NCBI GenBank assembly: GCA_021464415.1
Contig: CM038466.1
Location: 33,324,833 to 33,388,832, forward strand
Length of the DNA: 64,000 nt
Direction: 5' to 3'
Source: Lonicera japonica
Lineage: Eukaryota; Streptophyta; Magnoliopsida; Dipsacales; Caprifoliaceae
In this document: piece by piece, positions 12,441 to 22,457 of the stretch
Position numbering within the stretch: the stretch's first letter is position 1
Layout of the letters: the number at the start of each line of letters is the position of its first letter
Made by a program: the position numbers and the translations under genes
The notes under the pieces: model-generated
What the model saw: the letters and a program-made list of their open reading frames with translations, nothing else
The model's database searches: none
What the model was told of the DNA's origin: nothing

Positions 12441-13483
12441 GAGTAAATACCATTAATGGCCACTGAACTATTGACAAATTCTGGCCACTATACTTCATTT
12501 TGTTACAATCGGACCATTAAACTATTAAAACGTACTACTAATGGCCACTCCGTTAAATCCCACCGTTAGTTTTCGGTGGGAATCGTTATTACTTGAAATA
12601 TTAGGGGTATTTTGGTCTTTTTACTTTTTTTTTCCTCTTTTCTTTTTTCCCTTTTCTTTTCTTTCTTCTTCCTTCTGCCATTCTTCTCCTTCTTCGCCAT
12701 TCTTTCTCTCTCTCTACTAGTGGCCTCTTTGACAAAATCAAAGAACAACAAAATACACCAAATCAAATCAATTGCCTAAATTAATCAAATCAAATGCCAA
12801 TTTCTTAAACAAGTATAAAAATTGAAGAAGAAGAATAACCAATCTCCTCATTCATTTCTCTCCCCACAAAATGTCGATCCCAAGAATCACTCTCACTCTC
12901 CTCCTCGCCATTTGGGCTTTCACTAGCTCCGCCTCCGAGGCCCACCATGCAGCGCCAGCTCCAGCCGTGGACTGCTCGAGCGTGATCCTTAACCTTGCCG
13001 ACTGCCTCTCGTTTGTCATCGCCGGCAGCACGGTGAAAAAGCCCAAATGGTCTTTCTGTTCTGGGCTCAAAACGGTGCTTAAAACTGACGCAGAGAAGAA
13101 TAAGAAGAAGAAGAAAAAAGAAAAGAGAAGAAGAAGAAGAAGAAGAAGAAGAAGAAGAAAAGAAGAACCGATTAGAAAGAGAAGAAGAGATCAGGAGAAG
13201 AAGAGAACTAATTGAAAGGAGAAGAAGAGATCGGAAGAAAAAGAAGAAAAAAAAAAGAAAAGGGAAAAAAGAAAAGAGAAAAAAAAAAGAAAAGGAAAAA
13301 GACCAAAATACCTCTAACATTTCAAGTAATAACGATTCCCGCCAAAAACTAACAGTGGGATTTAACGGAGTGACCATTGGTAGTACGTTTTAATAGTTTA
13401 ATGATCCGATTGTAACAAAATGAAGTATAGTGGCCACTGGTAGAATTTGCCAATAGTTCAGTGGCCATTGATAGTATTTATTC
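12441..13483. mobile_element. Pack-MULE carrying a lipid-transfer-protein gene fragment
   Basis: The element has terminal inverted repeats of about 180 bp, roughly 90% alike by eye. The left end starts GAGTAAATACCATTAATGGC and the right end is its near reverse complement, ending at 13483. A perfect 9-bp target duplication TACTTTTTT flanks it at 12432-12440 and 13484-13492. Long inverted repeats plus a 9-bp duplication are diagnostic of Mutator-like elements. The interior has no transposase; it carries a captured host gene piece and purine-rich GAAGAA repeats. This is the architecture of a Pack-MULE. Confidence 0.9.
12871..13215 (+). pseudogene. Captured nsLTP (LTPG/xylogen-like) first-exon fragment
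   Basis: The open frame encodes 114 residues. Residues 1-25 are a signal peptide (LTLLLAIWAF core), then APAPAVDCSSVILNLADCLS, matching the start of GPI-anchored or xylogen-type non-specific lipid transfer proteins, then SGLKTVLKTDAE. In the family the last block follows a CC pair; here it reads FC, so one of the eight structural cysteines is lost. After about residue 74 the frame enters the GAAGAA repeat and becomes a Lys/Arg-rich tail, losing the second half of the domain. The flank 12735-12870 reads like the parent's 5' leader. It cannot make a normal LTP; whether it is transcribed from the host leader is unknown. Confidence 0.8.
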
Positions 13484-14020
13484 TACTTTTTTTATATGCA
13501 AATTATGAAAAGGTGACTTCATTGTTGATGTAGGGTTTCTAACCAAGTTAAAATTGTGATACGTTGTCTTTCTTGAAAATTGTTCTTTAACTTTTTAATG
13601 TAATTGATGGTATTTTTAGTATTTAGCCAAATGTAAAACTATGTTGGATTTTCAGGAGGACCTATGTCTATATTTTATGCTTAATTGCTAGTGTTATAAA
13701 TAGTATTTCATTTTATCACACCGCATGGATTAGAGTTTACAATGTATTTTAATATTGCAAAAGTAACAATTTGAATTTAATTGAAAACATTGGTGAAAAT
13801 TGATGGGCTTGAAACAAAATTATTTAGCAAAAATGGTATTATCTCTGTAATATCTTAATTTTTTTAACCATCCATTTCGTTGTTAATTACTACTAAGATC
13901 GTTCTTGTATTTGTAGCAAGCTTTGACAACATAAATTTATGACCTTAATTATAATTTAAAAAATCTTTGTCCCATCGATCTGTGTTGTGGCATTTGCATT
14001 GCCTCTAATTTATACCATTC
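13484..14020. other. AT-rich DNA between Pack-MULE and MITE
   Basis: No gene or RNA recognised. The first exon of the downstream neprosin gene (signal peptide plus propeptide) might be expected here, but no exon with a plausible start and splice donor could be identified. Confidence 0.45.
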
Positions 14021-14343
14021 GGCCTCGTTTGATTCGCGTATTAAAAAGTGGGATAAGATTATTAATACCGCTTTTTTTATAATACCTTATTTGGTTCGCA
14101 CAAATGTGTTGGGATTATTAATACCGGAACTAACTTAATTCCACTCTTTGTGGTATAATTTAATACCAGGGGGAGGTGATATTATTTATCCAGGATTAAA
14201 AAATATGAATTATATATTTTCAAAAATGTCATTGCTATTATAATATTTTCAAAAATGCCGCCACCACCACCACCACCACCACCACCCCAACCCCCATGCC
14301 CCCCCCCCCTCCCCCCACCACCCCCCCTTGCCCCCCCCCACTG

Positions 14344-14438
<95 letters not shown>

Positions 14439-14666
14439 TATAATAATAATAATAATCTTTTTTTTTTTGTTATTTCAAAATATAATCTTGTATACGAGTT
14501 ACAGAACCAAACATAATATTAACAGCAACATGGGATATCCCAGTATTAATACTGCACGAATCAAATATGGTATTTGTATTAAATTAATACCAGGATTAAT
14601 AATCCAGTACTATTAATACTGGTATTATTAATCCCATTGATCTTAATACCTGAATCAAACGAAGCC
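14021..14666. mobile_element. MITE with CCTCGTTTGATTC-type ends, expanded by microsatellites
   Basis: The left end GGCCTCGTTTGATTCG is the near reverse complement of the right end GAATCAAACGAAGCC, and TATTAATAC-type blocks repeat on both arms. The centre has been filled by (CCA)n and C-rich runs at about 14259-14340 and a (TAC)n(TAT)n tract at about 14341-14440. Such ends resemble Tourist/PIF-Harbinger MITEs, but no TTA/TAA duplication is clear, so the superfamily is uncertain. The proline, tyrosine and leucine homopolymer frames here are repeat artefacts. Confidence 0.6.
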
Positions 14667-14784
14667 TAAAGGTATACGTTCTATTCATGTTTAATACTAT
14701 TGCGCCATTGTTTATATATGTACATTGTAAAAACAAGTTGTTTGGTAAATTTTCGAATTTTAATTCCATTTATTTAACTTGCAG

Positions 14785-16808
14785 GGTGCGCATGGTGACA
14801 TTTATGATTGCATTCAAGTTGATAAACAACCAGCTCTTACTCATCCAGCACTTTTTGGTCATAAAGTTCAAGTAATAATACACACACACATATATATATA
14901 TGTTTTTTCTGTATATATATAATCAATAAGTATTAATTATCTATATGTTTTTTTTAAGAATAATTTTATACTTGATTTTGGATATGCTAAAACATAAATT
15001 GAAATGCATTTCTAAATTTGTTTTAAACATTTTTGATGCACACGTTTTTCAGATTGTTGTAAAACCTTCACACCTAAAATGAAAATCTTGTCAAAAAGAC
15101 GTCCCAAGAAGTGTAGAACATTGAATTGCAATTTGTCAAAATTTGAATTAATTAGAAAAATACGTTTCCCTCTATCTAAGATTTATCCCTAATAACTCTT
15201 TCTCTATAACACTCCTCTTATCAACAATATATAATTAACGACCTATCCATTATTTTGCACATATAATTAGTTATACATGTACTTAAATATCGATGGATGG
15301 ATGTAGAGGAGACCTAGCAAGGAGTTCGAAGAAAAGTTGGCGAAAATTCAGATGAGAAATGGCCGGAAGTCGTCGAAACTTGACCTCAAGAAAATTTGGT
15401 TATCAGGGGAAGGATGTCCGACCGGAAGTATTCCGCTCCGACGTTATTCAAATTCGTCCAAAGCATTTGCACCTCCAGGTCGGTTAGAGGTATGTAACTA
15501 ACTAACTAACTAACTTTTTTATCTTCCTCTAAATAATATTCATAAATATATATTTTTAATTTTATATTACCTAAATTAGTTTGCAGGGATTCGTACAACT
15601 GTAAAAGAAGAATTTCATGGAGCGTCAGCAATCATTGATATTTATAAGCCCTCAGTTAGTGACCCTAATCAGTTCAGCGCAGCTACTATTGCTATTGAAA
15701 AAGGAGAGGGTCCCTCGTTAAACCAAATACAAGCAGGATGGATGGTACCTGATTAATTAACTAGCTAGTTCATACAAATGTTATACATGTATATATATAT
15801 ATGATGTATTCTTTTTTCTTTCTACCAATTTTAACTAAATCGTATTCTTCACCGGGTTCAATATTATAGGTAAATCCGGGATTATACGGAGACCATAGTA
15901 CTCGCATGTACACATATTGGACGGTAAGTATCAAAAAACATTTTTTAAGTTATTTTTGGAAATTCATTTTTTCAAAATTTTTAATTTGTTTGTTGCAAAA
16001 AAAAAAAGGAGACCAATTAGCTCCAAATATTCAATTGACAACTTGTTTAATTTATTTTATTAAATAACATCAAATTGTTAATAGGGTGGTCAAGACACAG
16101 GTTGTTACAACACAAAATGCAAAGGGTTCATTTCAGTAGATGAAAAAGTGCCACTTGATTTTGTTTTTCTATTCACTTCTATACTGGAGGGGCAACAATT
16201 CGATATGAAATTTTCCTTGAACCTGGTAAGACATCTGTCAATTTAACGCGAAGTAATATACAAATTAAGTAACCAATTCATAATTTTGCTAAACTTTGTT
16301 AGTTCTGTGGAAACATTACTTAAACTATCTTAGATTTTATAACATGCATATATTACACACATATGAATGTCCATCTTGTTTATAAAGTATAATAAAGTTG
16401 GACAAAGAGCTTATTGCCATATGTGGTGCACATGTGTAAGAGAACAAAATACCTTGATATGTTCAACGTACTAATGAAGATTTTTTTTTTCTTAATTAGG
16501 ATCCTAAAATTGGATGGTGGCTAACTATAAATGAAAACACGAATGTTGGATATTGGCCAAATGAGTTGTTCACTAGTATGAATAGTACATTTGGAGACAC
16601 TATAAGATGGGGAGGCCAAGTTTTTAGTCCAACTAGTAATTGCCCTCCGATGGGAAGTGGTCTATTCAAAATCAGGAATTACAAAACTTGTTATATGAGG
16701 CAAGTTAAAGCAAATACTGCAAATGTGGTTGATGTTGACAATTCCTTTGTCGCGATTGTTGAGTCTTGTTGTTATTTTACGGGAAACAATAGTTTCAAGG
16801 ACGACTAG
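14785..16808 (+). CDS. Neprosin-domain (DUF239) protein, 5' incomplete
   Basis: Six exons are seen: 14785-14871, 15307-15489, 15580-15744, 15870-15923, 16085-16225 and 16500-16808. Introns are GT-AG, all phase 0, giving 312 residues. The N-terminal part has GDIYDCIQVDKQPALTHPAL, the conserved neprosin propeptide motif. The catalytic-type domain follows, with AIIDIYKPSV, QIQAGWM, VNPGLYGDHSTRMYTYWT, TGCYNTKCKGFI, IGWWLTINENTNVGYWP and WGGQVFSP. Neprosins are secreted glutamic-type prolyl peptidases, but most plant family members have no known substrate. The first exon with signal peptide is not identifiable upstream, where a MITE and a Pack-MULE lie, so the gene may be 5' truncated or have a distant first exon. 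The reading frame seen is intact to the TAG stop. A transposon begins 60 bp after the stop. Confidence 0.85.
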
Positions 16809-16867
16809 AGCCGCTACAGCTTCCTATTTGGTGGTAGAGGTGGAGGAAAATTTAAGTGTTTTTGAAA

Positions 16868-17930
16868 GGGTGCTATTATTTACACCCCTCAATTTTGTCG
16901 CAAACACCACCATCTCTAATTTGATAAAACTCATTTTTCAACATCCCACTTTTTTGTCACAAACACCCTCTCACTTAACCATTACTTAACTTATTTATCC
17001 AATGCTTAAAACATTAACCTATCTATATATTCATTTTTTAATAAGCTAATCAAACATTAACCCAAATAATTAAACCTATATCTCTCATTTCCCCCCATTC
17101 ACAATCACATTTCATTACTTCAAGTAAAATGATAGAGAGAGAGAGAATAAACTTACTTCTTTATCATTTGAGCTCTCAAAATTAAGAAATCACAATCAAA
17201 TCAAAGTACAAACATTATTGGTGGGAAGTTTGAAGCTTGGATTATGATAAATAAGAAGCAATGTTCATGAGATTGTGGAGAAAGAAGAAGTTCAAAACAA
17301 AGTTAGTGATAAAATTTTACTCCAAAATGAAGCCAAAGATGTATTGTAATTATTATTATTGGTATATTAATGTGTATATTAGTTTTCATATATCATTCTA
17401 CAACATTCAAATTGAAACAAAGATGCAATCACCAAAACAGAGTATAAAACGAGTTCTGTCCAGACTTGACTCGATTTATATAAGGAGAGTAATCTAGTTA
17501 CAACTCTCCTTAAATAAGGCGAGTGTGTACAGACACATTCACCCCATGTGAGATGAGTTTGTGTTATTAGGCAAGTTACTTACAACACATTCACCTAATG
17601 TGGAGTGAGTGTGTGTGAATCCACTCACCTGTCATTAGGTGAGTCTAATTTAAAAATACTCCAGTATACTCTGCACTCTATTGCTTTATATTAGGTGAGT
17701 CACTTGCAACACATTCACCTAATGTGGGGTGAGTATGTATGAATTTATTCACCTGTTATTAGGTGAGAGACGGGCGGAAAAATGTGAGAAATCTTCTTCT
17801 CTTTTAATTAAGGTTTGTATTAACTTTTAATTGAGTGGTGGGTGTTTGTGACTAAAAATTGGCATGAGGGGGGTGTTTGTGACAATGGTGGTGTTAGTGA
17901 CATAAATGGGGGGCGTAAATAATAGCCCCC
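16868..17930. mobile_element. Non-autonomous DNA transposon, family A copy 2
   Basis: The terminal inverted repeats are GGGTGCTATTATTTAC at the left and the reverse complement of GGGGGCTATTATTTAC at the right. They are flanked by a perfect 8-bp duplication TTTTGAAA at 16860-16867 and 17931-17938. The interior matches the copy at 9695-10733 and has no transposase. It contains an array of ATTAGGTGAGT/ACTCACCT motifs around 17560-17770 that could be transposase-binding sites. An 8-bp duplication suggests hAT, but the ends do not begin CAGGG, so a MULE with an imperfect 9-bp duplication is possible. It sits in the 3' flank of the neprosin gene. Confidence 0.8.
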
Positions 17931-17938
17931 TTTTGAAA

Positions 17939-18299
17939 AGCAAGTTGAACTTTGATGGACAATATTTTCATTTGTTTTAATTACCTACCAAGCTAGTTGT
18001 TCGCTCTTTCTTTATTCTTTTCCTATTTTGGGGTACATGAATGTTAATTAATTACCTAGTTTACTCTTTGAAGCATGTTAAAAGAGACTACGGATATATC
18101 AATAAAAAAAGGAGTTGAATTTGATAAAGTATTCTTTAGTTCATATACAACAGTACAGCGTGAGCAGAACTTTAAATAAGTGTATCAAATTATGAACTCA
18201 ATATAAAATTAATGTTAATGTAGGGTCTTGAACTGATAACCTAGAACTTCAATAACACCGGTTGTTTTTTCTGCTAAACAAATTATCTTTTTTTTTGTT
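17939..18299. other. AT-rich spacer
   Basis: No gene, RNA or repeat of note recognised. Confidence 0.5.
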
Positions 18300-20130
18300 T
18301 AAAAATCTATACATTATATCAGGAATTGTTACAATTCACATTATAACTGCGTAGTGGTGTTTAATTTCCGAGCCAAACACCTAATGTCAGCAATTAAAGA
18401 AGCAATTTCCCAAGGGATCGGGGATCCTTCTTGTTGCAACAAAGAATGACCACTTCCTTGCAATCACTATCAACCCGCACCGAGCGAATTGCAAGAGCTT
18501 CAGCCATTAAAGCTCAGCTGGAGAACACCCTCTTTGCCTGACCATGGACTCAGCACCCGACCCCGGGAACTCAGTAGGCTCGCTGCTAAATGGGGGACGT
18601 GCTATATCCAAAACGTACAAACTATAGTAAATATTCCAAAACTCCTTCTGAGTCTCTAAAAATAACTCACAAAATAATGAGCAGCAGTTTGATTTCCAAC
18701 TGAATGAAGACGGTAAGGCGCAGGAGGGTCATCCTGCATGCGACTATACACTGATTGGAAATCAATCCATGCGGAGATAAATCACCACGTGAGTAGAAAA
18801 CGGTTCTTTGTTAAGAACACGATTATTTCTGGCCAACCAAATGAACCAACAGGCAGTCACCACTTTACCAATTATAAACTCAGCTTCTTTCTTGCCGCTG
18901 CATTCAAAAATGGAGTCTGTGGTCCAGCGGTGAGCCGAACATATTCAAGCCAGTTCGGAAACATTTTTTTCAAAAAAATATTAGACCAAACTCGCAAGTC
19001 CATTTACATTTGAAAGCAAATGTTCAATAGTCTCAATATCCATCCCACACAAACATTAATCGGAGAATATTTGGATTTTCTGAAGAACAGGTTCTCCCCT
19101 GAAGCTAAAGTGTTGTGTTTTACTCACCTCCAAAACTGCTTCAATTTAGGTGGAATATTGAGATTCCAAACAACTGCCCAAAGATTTTTATGCAGAGAGA
19201 AAGAAGTTGAAGGTCTTTGATTGATTGAACCAAATTGGTAACCTGAATAGTAGCTAAGCAGTATCCGAACTTGACTGCTAAGAGCAGTTTCTTACATAAT
19301 GCCAAATTAGACGGTTCTCACAGCCCCCTTTACTAATGCCCATAAAATTGCATTGCTTGCAGCCTTATCAAATAAATTATAGATGACATTCAACTTACAC
19401 TCGTTACAATTAAAGGAGATAAGATCTGAAACTTTTGAAATTGAACAATTATGAGGGGGGAGCAGAAACAATTTTGATATTTGGTAATGAAGGAACCCAT
19501 TTATCTTGCCAAAGCCATCACCAATTTGCCATCTCAGACCCTCTAGCGACAGCGAAATGCCTTCCAAAATGCTATTCCAAACCCACGAAGGATGTCCTCC
19601 TCTAGACGCATTGAGAAAGTCCACTGAGGGGAAATAAATTGCTTTTTAGTACATCTCCTCACAAAGAAGAAGGATTGGAGACAAGTCCCCAACGCCTTAT
19701 TGAATCCCATAAATTTTTCAAAATCAATACCTTCTGTAGATTTTGGAACCAAAACGGTGAGCCAATCTTTCCAGTGAATTTTTCAAGAGGACATAGAGAG
19801 AAATGGCTTCTTCCATCCTAATATTTTTTTCTCTACCCTCTCAATGATAGAAATAAAGGCCGACAATTTAAAAGCTCCCCAAGAATAAGGCTTTCCTAAA
19901 TATATGGATTCACTATCAAGTTGAGAAAGGCCGAGTCGAGAACAAATTTCTGCCCAACTCTCTCCATCAACGTATGAAGAGAACATAATCCCAGATTTTG
20001 CAGAATTGATAGCCATACCTAACGCCTTACAAAAATGATTCAGAAACTGAAGCAAATGATCACAATTCAGATTATAGACTTTGAAATATAAGGGAATCAT
20101 CTGCAAAAAAATAAAATAAGACAACAATTA
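18300..20130 (-). mobile_element. L1-type LINE ORF2 remnant, 5' truncated
   Basis: Reading the minus strand from right to left there is a reverse-transcriptase thumb region at about 20127-19783 (GMAINSAKSGIMFSS, then SESIYLGKPYSWGAFK, then KKILGWKKPFLS). Next comes the post-RT segment at 19752-19307 (GFNKALGTCLQSFFF; GGHPSWVWNSILEG; LRWQIGDGFGK). A decayed zinc-binding region follows, then an RNase H tail near 18540-18350 (ALAIRSVRVDSDCKEVVIL). Several frameshifts separate the parts, so it is dead. Neither a poly(A) tail nor a target duplication could be defined. Confidence 0.75.
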
Positions 20131-20355
20131 CCAGCTCTAGTTGGAAACTTATAAGCAAATTTGGTAGAGCTAAAAGCACAAGCTTAAGAAAATGGCCACC
20201 AAAAAGGCAATAATACGGATCGAGAGAGAAATTCATGAAGGCATTTTATTTCCATCTGTTATATATACCAAAGTACAACAAAAGAATTGAAGATTTTACA
20301 AACAAAAGAATTGAAGATTCTAAATGTTCTTGAGATCGATTTTATGAAGTTGTCA

Positions 20356-20740
20356 TCATCTCCTTTGGAAGCTGAGGAACTTAATGCTGTAGGCGAAGAC
20401 AAAGTAGAAGAGGAAAACTCAACCAACATGAGCAAACATAACAAGTATGAGTAAATCATGAACATAACCCAAGTACTCCTTTAGGAACAAATTCGATCAC
20501 TTGTGTCGTGTGCTGTCCCAGTACTATGAGGGTGTTGGTGTTGTCCTACACTTGAGATGCGAATATGCCGTAAATTGTCCATGCAATTGGTGAAGCCTGA
20601 CAGTAATACCACCTCCATCATATTGGGAAAAGCTGCAACAATTCTGCATTAGGCCAACTTTGAGTACATTTCTGCTGCTCTTTTATTTCTCGGCAGAGAA
20701 CAAAACAATTCTTTTGATAGCTACAACAGATATGATTTAA
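20356..20740 (-). pseudogene. PDR-type ABCG transporter C-terminal pseudogene
   Basis: The minus strand, read from a splice acceptor near 20630, gives LFPI-stop-WRWYY, ASPIAWTIYGIFASQ, GVLGYVHDLL and finally FVFAYSIKFLSFQRR-stop at 20358-20356. This is the C terminus of full-size pleiotropic-drug-resistance ABCG transporters, where IPIWWRWYYW and FLNFQRR are near invariant. The second Trp of the WW pair is a TGA stop and another stop interrupts the last membrane span. About 60 bases further upstream RAAEMYSKLA resembles the family motif EKAAGMYSAL, also with stops. The rest of the transporter was not found. It is a pseudogene tail. Confidence 0.75.
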
Positions 20741-22457
20741 CTGCCAATAGTAAGTTAATTATCCCATATATATGAACTCAACCAAGAATATTCTAAGAAC
20801 TAGAGATTAAGTACATTGACTATTCCTATCACCACCTGAAAATACTTGGAAGAACTGATATTAAGCTCCTGACAAAAGAGTTTGGAAAAATAATTATGTT
20901 TCATGAGAAGTTGGAAAAAGAAGGTGTTTGGCGAGATGTCATCTGTCTTTTCCCTTAGGGAAAAAGTTTGTTGCCCATCCCCCCTAAGAACTGCATTTGA
21001 TGAAAAAACCCCAAAAGCAAAGAACATCTCACAAAGTCACTCATTCTTAATCCATCCTGAAACATCAGTTAATTTCAAGATAATTCAAACATACCACACC
21101 ATTAAGTGAATATATAATGTTAACTTCTGAAAAAACAGAATCCTTACAAGCTCAAAGTCAGTCAAGAACACTTGAGTACTGAAAAGCATAAATCTCATAA
21201 GATTTTCCCCCTTCACTGTTATAACGTGATTCAATGTATGTGGAACACTTGATTCACTATTATAAATATCATTATCACAAGATTGATGAGTAATTCTACG
21301 ATTTAATTTATCAGGAAAATATCGGATAGTGAAAGTAGACAAGGGTAGGGTTCGATCTCAACCATTAGATAAACTCTTCAAAGTCTTCGGGTATGTATTC
21401 ATCAGCTTTCTTTATCAATATTTTAGGAATTGGATCACCCCTACAAATTTAAACAGCAGAATTTTAGAGATTTAACATTGGTTATAATTGAAAAATAGAT
21501 TGAGGTGCTTTAGTGTTGACATATAGAGAAACTCAACCATATAGAGAAACTCTTCAAAGTCTTCGGGTATGTATTCATCAGCTTTCTCTATCAGTACTTT
21601 AGGAATTGGATCACCCCTACAAATTTAAACAGCAGAATTTTAGAGGTTTAGCATTGGTTATAATTGAAAAATAGCTTGAGGTGCTTTAGTGTTGACATTC
21701 ATCAAATTGCAGACAGCAAAATAAAATTAAAGATGCATGAGCAAAGAAAATGCAGTAAATGAACAGCAGATGGAAACGCAGACATACCATTTAGTTAATC
21801 GGCTAGTGACATCCTTCGTCAATCGGCTAAAACTTCCCATTCGGCTGGAATTCTAAATCTATTATTAGTATCCTCCCCCAGAAAGTACCCATTATTACCA
21901 TGAGGCATCTCGATCTATTTTAGGTTTACCAGCATCCAAGAGTGTTGAATTCTTCAAAGGTGGAAGTGCCAAAAGATGAAGGTTACACAGTTGCTCCCGC
22001 AAGAAGCCAAGGAAGCTAAATTTAGAATTTCATCCTTTGAAAGACTTTCCCTTCTGCAAAAAGAATATGAACAAAATCAACATTCTTAAGCAACCTTGGA
22101 ATTGAACTGAAACAATTAAGACATTGGGTTAAGACAACTTACAGCTCAGCAAGTATCTTCCCTTTGAATTTTCTGTGACAATATACTTTAGCTTTCACTA
22201 GCTAGAGTTGATTGATTCATGTATAATCATCCCGGACTTTCTTATTCCAAAAACCAAATGGAAAATCAACTTCTGTACTTGCTAGATTCATATAGCATTT
22301 TGCAATTACATCAAGAACCCCTTTGCCATCCCAGGAACAAGATTTTTCAAATTTGGAGAGTAGACTGTAAAATTCAAGCCGGAAGTAACGATGCAATTTA
22401 AAGTTCATAAAATGAGTGTAGATTAAAATATGATTAATCCAAAAGACAAGATAAACC
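20741..22457. other. Intergenic DNA with duplicated exon-like block
   Basis: No complete gene was recognised. On the minus strand a short exon-like block at 21440-21365 follows an acceptor-like TTTGTAG and reads DPIPKILIKKADEYIPEDFE to a stop. A near copy lies at 21616 downwards. Another minus-strand block near 22060-21790 reads REQLCNLHLLALPPLKNST after an acceptor-like TTTTTGCAG, but meets stops further on. These look like 3' exons of an unidentified, probably broken gene. Confidence 0.4.
21365..21700. repeat. Tandem duplication, about 176-bp unit, two copies
   Basis: The segment starting AAACTCTTCAAAGTCTTCGG near 21370 recurs near 21547 with only a few differences, including the exon-like block and the flanking AATTTAAACAGCAGAATTTT. 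The duplication changes the end of the putative minus-strand exon: copy 1 stops after the block while copy 2 reads on. Confidence 0.8.

Noticed and set aside
12805..13377. 190-codon minus-strand frame rich in Phe, Ser and Leu
   Set aside because: It is the antisense of the purine-rich tract and of the captured LTP exon.
14255..14616. Proline, tyrosine, leucine and isoleucine homopolymer frames
   Set aside because: Direct translation of CCA, TAC and TAT microsatellites.
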